DNA of 64,000 nt, from positions 11,065,857-11,129,856 of the forward strand of contig NC_047081.1 in the NCBI RefSeq assembly GCF_902459465.1. The letters are read 5' to 3'. The notes under the pieces were generated by a model. It did no database searches. It saw nothing but the letters and a program-made list of their open reading frames with translations, and was not told the DNA's origin. The position numbers and the translations under genes are program-made. Below are positions 57,291-64,000 of the stretch, one piece after another. Position 1 is the stretch's first letter; each line of letters starts with the position of its first letter. The DNA comes from Asterias rubens. Lineage: Eukaryota; Echinodermata; Asteroidea; Forcipulatida; Asteriidae.

Positions 57291-58324
57291 AAAATTGTCG
57301 TAAATTATTTCGCTTTTTCAGAAACAAGTTTGTTTGTCACCAAACTATTTATTTATAAGGAGGGTAGGAGGGTGTGGTCACAGGTAGTGATTGGAAGGGG
57401 GCTATAATGTGGCTGAAACATAACATACATGTATGACCTCTGACCTGTATTACAACTCAATTTCATTTAATATCGCACAAGGTTCACTGTATCATTTGCT
57501 AAAATGTTTTAATTTTTTTGTATAAATGTCACACAGTTAACTTTTTATTCGTTTGACACTGAAAGGTAACAGGTTTACAAATGTGATTTTACAAGATTTT
57601 TCTATTTTGACTGAGTTTACTTTTACACATGTTTTGTTGTTGTCCAGTCCCACATTTCATAAACGAATGTCAGCTAAAAACTAGAGGGCAATTTGCCAAA
57701 TTGAAAATTATCTTGATAGTATTTTGTTTACCGGGGTAGAGTGTCAAGAAAACTTTTATTTGAGAGGGGGTGGTGGGGGGAGCCAGCTTGGTGACTTGCC
57801 AAAGACCAATTTTGTCCACCATTTTTAAGAACGATTAGAACCACACTGTATTCAATAAGGTCACAGAAATAAACCTTTTTTTTTTCGCAAATGAGTTTAA
57901 ATCAGATAGTTTTGAATTAACAGCTTTCTACATCTCAAAGTAAGTGTTTAGTAGTATTTTTAGAGGAATTACCATAGGTATACCCACCCTTTAAAACAAC
58001 GGACGCTTATTTTAACTTAAAGTATTCAAATTATACATTTATTTTAGATTTTTGAAGGAAACGCCAAAATTGTTATTGGTTTATTTTTATTGGTAGTAAT
58101 AATAATAGTATTATATTTTCACGTACAGTATTCCTAGTGTATACTTTGACATTAACAATGTTATTACTTTAGGAAACATTTTTTCAGTGCTCAAAGGTTT
58201 ATTATAGAAAGTTAACTTAGAGGGGCTCCATGGTCAAATTCAATTTTGTTCTGCATTCATTTTTCCAATAGATAGAGTCCTTCTGGAGAAGACATTACAA
58301 ATCTCTAGATTCTTGTGTAAAATA

Positions 58325-58470
58325 GTGTAAAATTAAGTAGCAATGCAAAGGTTGTGGGTTTGAATCCCCCTCAGCGATTCGCCTGTGGATTTTTTGTCTC
58401 CACAGAACTCGGGGAGAGTACACAGAGCAAATGCACATCGGTGTAAGGGTTTAAAAACAAATAACATTCT
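58325..58470 (+). mobile_element. tRNA-derived SINE fragment
   Basis: GTTGTGGGTTTGAATCCCCC is a B-box-like segment, followed by a tail with GGATTTTTTGTCTCCACAGA. There is no complete tRNA fold. Confidence 0.5.
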
Positions 58471-59387
58471 TTATCTCCAATTTGCAAAATCTATTGAGAC
58501 ATTTTATTTTATACTCATTTGAGCGAACATTTGAAACATGAAGTAACTGGAAATCAACAATAATGTACAGACCTGTGTCTTGTGGATATTGAAATGTGAT
58601 GGATTGGATAATTTGGGACGTTGACTAATTTTGCACTTGGAGGGTGTCACATGCATGTACATGGGCAATATTGGTATCACTTTAAAGTGATGTAAGAGAC
58701 TTCTATCTACTGAGTCTATCTACTGAAATTTGAAATTTGAATTTTTTGAGCCCCTCTTATTTTTTTTTTTTTAGTAATGATCGTAAATATTGTTGTTTGT
58801 TCTTTTCATCTTGTTTTTAAAAAGAGGTGTTAGGATTTTTATTTTCCATTATATGACTGTAGTTTATTAATGACATTGAAAAGTACTTGTTGGTAAGGCA
58901 TCTTCGCAAAACCTATTCAAGGATAAAATGCAGGAAAGTTTTATACACAAAGAGTAAACCAGTTTAAAAGTTTATTTCGATCAAAAAGTTCCTGGCTACT
59001 TTAATACATGTATGGTGACACAATCGTTGCTCGAATTCATTTGTTGTTGTCATAAATTCATGATATTTATCTTGATCACTTTCATCAGAAAATATTTTTT
59101 TATTTTTCTACTATAAACATAATGCATCAGGAACATTGAATTTTGCAATAAAAGAATCAACATGAGATGTTGTTTCCTCATCACAGTATTTTATGTTTGG
59201 CTCTTTGATCTGCTTCTATTTTGTCATTTTTTGTTCTTCATTTCATTGCTTTACAGAAAAAGGGCAAAAGGATACCTTGGTTTTTCTAAACGTTTAATTG
59301 TTTCAATCCTATTATTAAAATCAATGTGGATGTATACAATCAAAGTAGGTTGTGAAAATTTCATTTGTTTTTTCTAAGGAAGTGGTC

Positions 59388-59660
59388 AAGTGGTAAGTGG
59401 TTAGACTGCAGGACTTGCAATCACAAGGTTGTATGTTCGAATCCTCCAGCTAACTGCTGATTTCACAATGACTATAATAAACATTGTTGTCTAGTTACTG
59501 AAACACAATTTCTTTTGTGTTATTCATAATCATAGACGTTAAACCAATGTTGGTATGAGAGAGATTGATTGTTGCCAGCTTGGTGTTTATATCCCTTTGT
59601 GGGAGTTTGCCGAGTTCCCTTGATGGGAAGATCATTCAAACAATCAAACAAACCTATAAA
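59388..59660 (+). mobile_element. tRNA-derived SINE
   Basis: The head AGTGGTCAAGTGGTAAGTGG (A-box region) and GTTGTATGTTCGAATCCTCC (B-box) are tRNA-like. The body ends with TGGGAGTTTGCCGAGTTCCC and GATGGGAAGATCATTCAA, as in the inverted copy at 47510-47706. Confidence 0.7.
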
Positions 59661-59936
59661 CCTAACTGCCTTTTACATAAATCTCAATGTCGGGATCTTT
59701 TATAACTAGTCGGTACACTTACTCTTTGCATCTTTGTTTAGTGACGTCCTTTTACAATGGGTTTGTGTCTTAAAAGTCTTGTATATCGTAAGATATACCG
59801 TATGGCAGTTAGACTATAAGTCTTCCTTATAAAAAGAAAGAAAAAAAGGTCGCATTTACAGTTGGGTGTCAAGCGTCATGACCAGCAGGTTCAGCTGTGT
59901 TCAAGAAACTCGATGCTTAGGTAAAAGGTTTCCACT

Positions 59937-60280
59937 TTAAAGCCATTGGACACTTCCAGTAAACAGTAATGTCCAAGGCCCACACTTTGTGTATCACAAC
60001 GTCTTCTATATAAAATAGCAAACCTGTGAAAATTTAGGCTCAATCGGTCATAACCCACCCTTGTTTCGCCGTGTCATGACATGTGTTTAAAATAAATCCG
60101 TAATTCTCGATATCGAGAATTGATATTGTTTTAAATGTTTTCTCAAAAAGTAAAGAATTTCATTGAATATTATTTCAAGAGAAGTCGTTCACCATTACCT
60201 TCTGTAAGCCCTGTAAGTTATTTGTAAATCTTTGAACTTTTAATTTTCTTTTCTGTACCGAAAGTGTCCAATGGCTTTAA
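59937..60280. mobile_element. AAAGCCAT-family MITE
   Basis: Its ends AAAGCCATTGGACACTTCC and CCGAAAGTGTCCAATGGCTTT are the clearest terminal inverted repeats of this family in the window. An inner TCTCGATATCGAGA palindrome lies near 60107-60120. Confidence 0.8.
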
Positions 60281-60998
60281 ACAAACTATTGGGCAATTTC
60301 ATGTAAACTTAAGCAACCTATTAAAATTAAAAACAAACTGCATACATTTAGCTAAAGAAATATGTTCTTATCTATTGAGTAAACCAGTACGGTACATTAG
60401 CCACCGTGTGCAAAGTTAAACATTTGAAATTAAGCCCAGTGCCCATTTTTTAGAGCTGCTTAGCAGAATTTATTGCTTAACGATTTCCTGCTAAGCAAAA
60501 ATTAGTAGGGTACCAGTCACAAATGGTACATGTGAAATGACAATGGTAATTTTTCTGCTAACCATAATTAGTTCACTCTTTTTCAAATATTTTTCTTCCA
60601 AAGTTATAAAGAATTTAATACAAGACATAGAAAAGAAATTTATAACTTTTACAAATAAAACAAAATATCGAAGCTTACTTGCTCTTTCTAAAGGTATTAA
60701 TTGAAAGCATTTGAATCACACCATGTATAGATAGTGAAATGTTACGTAAAACGCAATGCCTAAAATCCCACTACATTTTATCCTTTACATCACACCTTTG
60801 AAAACCCAAACCAGAATATGGCAACTTCTTACAATGTAATTTTTTGTATAAAGCCTTCCCTGCTCTACCGTATTCGAACAGAGCTTCATCAGTCAATAAG
60901 TACAACTTGATCATTAAGTACATCATTACTGCGTTTTTTACAAAAGAAAACTTAACCCCAAACCCTGTTTGTTGCTTAGAGGTAATTAATTTATTGCT

Positions 60999-61182
60999 TA
61001 AGGCCCGGTCACACAGGCCCCGATAACGAGAAAGATAACGAGGAACGATAAAAATGCACGCCCTCGATTGGTTGAAATGCTCCACGCAGAATCACCCACG
61101 CTCATTCAACCAATCAAGGGCATGCATTTTTATCGTTCTCGTTATCGTTCTCGTTATCACTGCCTGTGTGACCGGGCCTTTA
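60999..61182. mobile_element. Hairpin MITE (AAGGCCCGGTCACAC ends)
   Basis: AAGGCCCGGTCACACAGGC pairs with GCCTGTGTGACCGGGCCTTT. GATAACGAGAAAGATAACGAG pairs with its complement, and ATTGGTTGAA with TTCAACCAAT. It is non-coding. Confidence 0.85.
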
Positions 61183-61663
61183 GCATCATTTCTAAAAACA
61201 ATTTGAATTACCTAAATGTTCTGCGTGCAAAATGTTAAGAAATTAACCTTTTCACCAATAAACAGAACCCAATTTCAAACTGCTGCTTTTTAAAAACAAG
61301 TAGCTAAGCACTAAACAATTTTGCTAACCAGATTAAAGGTTACAAGCCAAAACACAAACGCATGTCTGCTTGCTTTTGCTCAGCAGAAAAGAACTTGTTA
61401 AGCAGCTCAAATTGTCTATCCACCTTGCTTCATATAAAAGAGTATATGTCTCTGTTTAAAGGCACTGGACACTATTGGTAAATACTCAAAATACATGTTA
61501 GCATAAAACTTACTTGGTAACAAGCAATGGAGAGCTGTTGATAGTATAAAACATTGTGAGAAACTACTCCCTCTGAAATAACAAAGTAAATTACCAAAGG
61601 TGTCCAGTGCCTTTCAGAGTTTATTTTTTATGCGACAAACAAGACAAAAGCTTATTTGAATGT

Positions 61664-62987
61664 TTAGAATTTGTACTCCTTGCTCTTTTGGAGTGACGGC
61701 ATTACGTCACTGAGGTTCTGGTCTAGTTTCTGATACCCGTCGTTGTTGCGTCTCCGGCGTTCGCTGGCATTTCTTCCCTCGATGATGACAGCAACGATCT
61801 GGAAGGAAAAGAGTCATGAATAATGCATCAGTTTCTCATGAATAATTCATGCTGGTCATGAAAGATGAGTTAACATGGCAGGTAAACCAGTGTTAAAGGC
61901 AAAGTATACCTTTGGTTTTAACCATTCGATAGTTTTAATCCTACATAAAAGTATATAGGCCCTACAATAAAAGTAACCTGGGAAAATTAGGTAGTAGCAT
62001 TTTTATATATCGCTGAAAAATTCACAGCGGTCATGTCCACATAGGAAGAATAATCCATAATAGGAGACTTTCCAACGCTAGGTGGCAGCAGACATACCGG
62101 GTAAATTTCCATTGTTTACGTAGTTCTGAACATGCGCATAATTCTGAGAACAATGGATTTACCCAGTAAGTCTGCTGCCCTCTATCGTCCCAGAAAGTCT
62201 CCCATTGGAATATACACAATCTGAGAAACGTATCGGACAGTAATATATTTCAGATCAAAATTTGGGGAGATAATACATCTTTTTCCAATAACCGCATTAC
62301 TTCAAAGTGAAATGTTTCTCAAAAATGCTTTACTCTATCGAAAGCTGCTGTACTTCTAACCAGTAAGTTTTTATTTCCATTTTTTGAAGAGTGATAATTT
62401 ATTGAACTGCGTACCTTCCCGGACATTGGTAATTGTCAAAGACCAGTACGCTATTCTCACATGGTTGATCCCACTTGGTCTCACGTGGTGTCATCGAATT
62501 TGCAGATGCATAACAAAAGGCTTCAGCTGAAGTCTTATTATTTGAGTGAGAAATTACCTCTTTCTCAAAAACTACATCATTTCAGAGAGAGCCGTTTCTC
62601 ACAATGTTTTATACTCTCAACAGCTCTCCATTGCTCGTACCCAAGTAAGTTTTTATGACAACAATTATTTTGAGTAATTACCATTAGTGTCCAGTGCCTT
62701 TAAAAAAAGAGGAAATTCTGGAGGATAGAAAAAAATATAAAAAAATAAGGTGAACCAACCCTCTGTTTGTTGTGATACATGATGTATGTCGCCATGATGA
62801 TGATGATGGCAATCAGAGAGTACGCCATAAAATGACTGCTCGATTCTTCTTCATCGAGATCCATAGAGCTGATCTCGGGCATCTTAAAAATTGTCTTCTC
62901 CTTCTCCAGGTTCTCCACGTAACCATCACTGTTTCCACCTTCTAATTCTTCATCTTTTATGTCAGACTGCTTATTTGAGTCAAACAT
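61664..62987 (-). CDS. KCT2/TGN38-like trans-Golgi membrane protein, C-terminal two exons (partial)
   Basis: Exons in order: 62987-62760 (76 codons) and 61798-61664 (44 codons plus TAA). The first is preceded by a 3' splice site (TTTTTTTTTCCAG), so it is internal and the lumenal N-terminus lies past the window edge. The peptide has an acidic lumenal part (IKDEELEGGNSDGYVENLEK), EEESSSHFMAY and a membrane helix (SLIAIIIIMATYIMY). HNKQR|IVAVIIEGRN and NNDGYQKLDQNLSDVMPSLQ follow. The YHNK(R/Q) motif after the helix, the YxxL sorting signal (YQKL, compare YQRL in TGN38) and LDQN...MPSL are what keratinocyte-associated transmembrane protein 2 and TGN38/TGOLN2 share. The expected role is cycling between the trans-Golgi network and the plasma membrane through AP-complex binding. 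Gene symbol left blank because the two families cannot be separated from the tail alone. Confidence 0.82.
62059..62206. mobile_element. Hairpin MITE (TAATAGGAGACTTTCC ends), copy 2
   Basis: It is nearly identical to 45823-45970, including GTTTACGTAGTTCTGAACAT and the GCAGCAGACATACCGGGTAA/TTACCCAGTAAGTCTGCTGC arms. It lies in the intron of the KCT2-like gene. Confidence 0.8.
62424..62703. mobile_element. GTCCACTGCC-family MITE (short)
   Basis: The right end TTACCATTAGTGTCCAGTGCC and the CTCCATTGCTCG(T)ACCAAGT-type block identify the family; the left half is shortened. It lies in the last intron of the KCT2-like gene. Confidence 0.65.
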
Positions 62988-63454
62988 CTGGAAAAAAAAA
63001 GAAGAAAATTAGTAAATAATAATAATAATACTAAGTTCTGGTTATCACACCCTCTAGGGGTGTATCAAGGCCCTCAGTATCGTTTCTTACAAGATATGTG
63101 GAGCTACGTTTTGTAGTATGAGACCTTTTTCTTTACAGGACCATGTAACGGTTTACAGGGTGCTGTGGCGCAATTTGCAGCCGGTCAGACCAGGAATCAC
63201 TGGGGTGGTAAACCCCTTCAGGGCTGTATGCTTCGTTTTTGAAAGGGCAAGGGCACCAAGGCATTTTCTTCTTGGTAAAGGGCACCCTATGATGAAATTG
63301 CAAATTTGTACTGGAGCATTTCAAGGGCACCAAGGCAATGACCAGGGGACACGGAGGCAATCGCCTTCATTGCCTCCGTGAAGTATCAGGCCTGCCCCTT
63401 CTCTTTGTGATAAGTACACTGGGTTCCTTTACGTGCATTACATCACATATTTTG

Positions 63455-63650
63455 TGAAACTTTATACACAATATCAACCTCTACCCTTACAGGTACCCAC
63501 TTCTACACCTGGGTGAAGAGATGCAATTATAGTAAAGTAGCCTGCTCGATGAAACAAGTGTTACGACCAGGACCTGAACCTACACCCAGATGACTCAACT
63601 ACCAGACCTTGAAATTGATGCTCATCACCACTCGGCCATGACACCCTACA
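63455..63650 (-). mobile_element. tRNA-derived SINE, minus orientation
   Basis: It contains CACAATATCAACCTCTACCC and CAGGTACCCA as at 6160-6345. On the minus strand it shows a TGGTCGTAACACTTG tail and a GTCATGGCCGAGTGGTGATGAGC head (A-box). Confidence 0.6.
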
Positions 63651-63667
63651 AACTACTTAATCATCCT

Positions 63668-63905
63668 CTTGGGATGTCGTGGCTGAGCGGTTAAGAGCGC
63701 CGGATTCAAGCTTTGGTGTCTGACCAGCAGAGTGTGGGTTTTCGAATCCCAGTTGTGACAGTTGTGTCCTAGAGAAGGACACTTAACCACAAGCTTCTCT
63801 CCACCCAGGGGGTAAATGAGTACCTGTGAGGTCAGAGATAGTACTTGTGATTGACTTTTTATAGCTGAGTAGCGCATTTGTTGCACAAAGGCTGTATTCT
63901 CCCCA
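63668..63905 (+). mobile_element. tRNA-derived SINE, best-preserved copy
   Basis: The head GTCGTGGCTGAGCGGTTAAG (class II, Leu/Ser-like A-box) is followed by GTGGGTTTTCGAATCCCAG (B-box with one extra T) and a tRNA-unrelated tail (GTGTCCTAGAGAAGGACACT). The extra base in the T-loop and the lack of a closed acceptor stem argue against a working tRNA gene. Confidence 0.72.
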
Positions 63906-64000
63906 GGGAGCTGGCTGAGATGGTTTAAGGAATGATTTAGGGCAAGGGCACTAAGGCATTTTCTCTTTGGGAAGGGGCACCCTATGAGGAAACTGTAAAT

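Larger units (their letters stand above)
57291..61663. other. 3' region of the transporter gene and repeat-rich spacer
   Basis: No coding sequence is supported. The first ~1.9 kb has no repeats I recognise and ends with TTTTGCAATAAAAGAATC at 59143-59160, so it may be a long 3' UTR. Further on are two SINE-type sequences (58325-58470 and 59388-59660), an AAAGCCAT-family MITE (59937-60280), a GGGCCCAA-type fragment (60430-60560), a hairpin (60999-61182) and a short GTCCACTGCC-family copy (61457-61614). Confidence 0.55.
62988..64000. other. Intron or 5' part of the KCT2-like gene with SINEs
   Basis: No exon is identified. It contains two SINE copies in opposite orientation (63455-63650 and 63668-63905). 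A direct repeat of GGGCAAGGGCACCAAGGCATTTTC-type sequence occurs at 63246-63269 and again near 63940-63964. An (AAT)n tract lies near 63017. Confidence 0.55.

Noticed and set aside
59388-59460. A tRNA gene on the plus strand
   Set aside because: The box motifs are present but the arms do not pair properly, and the flanking body is repeated at 47510-47706.
63668-63750. A tRNA gene (Leu/Ser-like head with B-box)
   Set aside because: There is one extra base in the T-loop region, no matching acceptor stem, and a repeated tail shared with other copies. It is a SINE head.

Overview
The window is eukaryotic nuclear DNA: intron-rich genes with GT-AG junctions, small exons in long AT-rich introns, and very dense short inverted-repeat transposons and tRNA-derived SINEs. 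Protein content (isovaleryl-CoA dehydrogenase, sigma-class glutathione S-transferases, an SLC35D-type sugar-nucleotide transporter, a KCT2/TGN38-type protein) fits a deuterostome invertebrate. My best guess is an echinoderm, possibly a sea star, but I cannot confirm this without a search.

Layout. 0-3 kb: a terminal exon of an unidentified minus-strand gene, then two copies of an inverted-repeat element, one split by a second element. 3-10 kb (+): a complete 11-exon IVD gene (432 codons). 9.5-23.3 kb: a large tandem duplication (9534-15754 and 15852-23292). Each copy carries the last IVD exon (+) and a complete five-exon sigma GST gene (-). The two IVD exons differ only at silent sites, while the two GSTs differ at about 10 residues. 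25.6-32 kb (-): two tandem paralogues of an unrecognised, intronless-coding protein of 504 and 470 aa. They share an N-terminal beta-grasp-like segment, two copies of a ~60-residue module and a coiled coil. Their upstream regions also look duplicated. 34.3-39.4 kb (-): a third, more diverged sigma GST, with a partial duplicate of its own 3' end just downstream. 43.6-50.2 kb (+): a small three-exon type I membrane protein of unknown function. 51.9-53.4 kb: about 1.5 kb of almost pure ATT trinucleotide repeat, next to a retrotransposon reverse-transcriptase remnant. 54.2-57.3 kb (+): a three-exon SLC35D-like transporter. 61.7-63.0 kb (-): the last two exons of a KCT2/TGN38-like trans-Golgi protein whose 5' end lies beyond the window.

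The genes do not form one pathway. IVD acts in mitochondrial leucine catabolism, the GST cluster in glutathione conjugation or prostanoid-type chemistry, and the transporter and the KCT2-like protein in the Golgi system. The linking theme is repeated local duplication, seen in the GST/IVD block, the 504/470-aa pair, the GST 3' end and an intron segment of the transporter. Exon coordinates were read by eye from splice consensus and reading-frame continuity, and could be off by a base or two.
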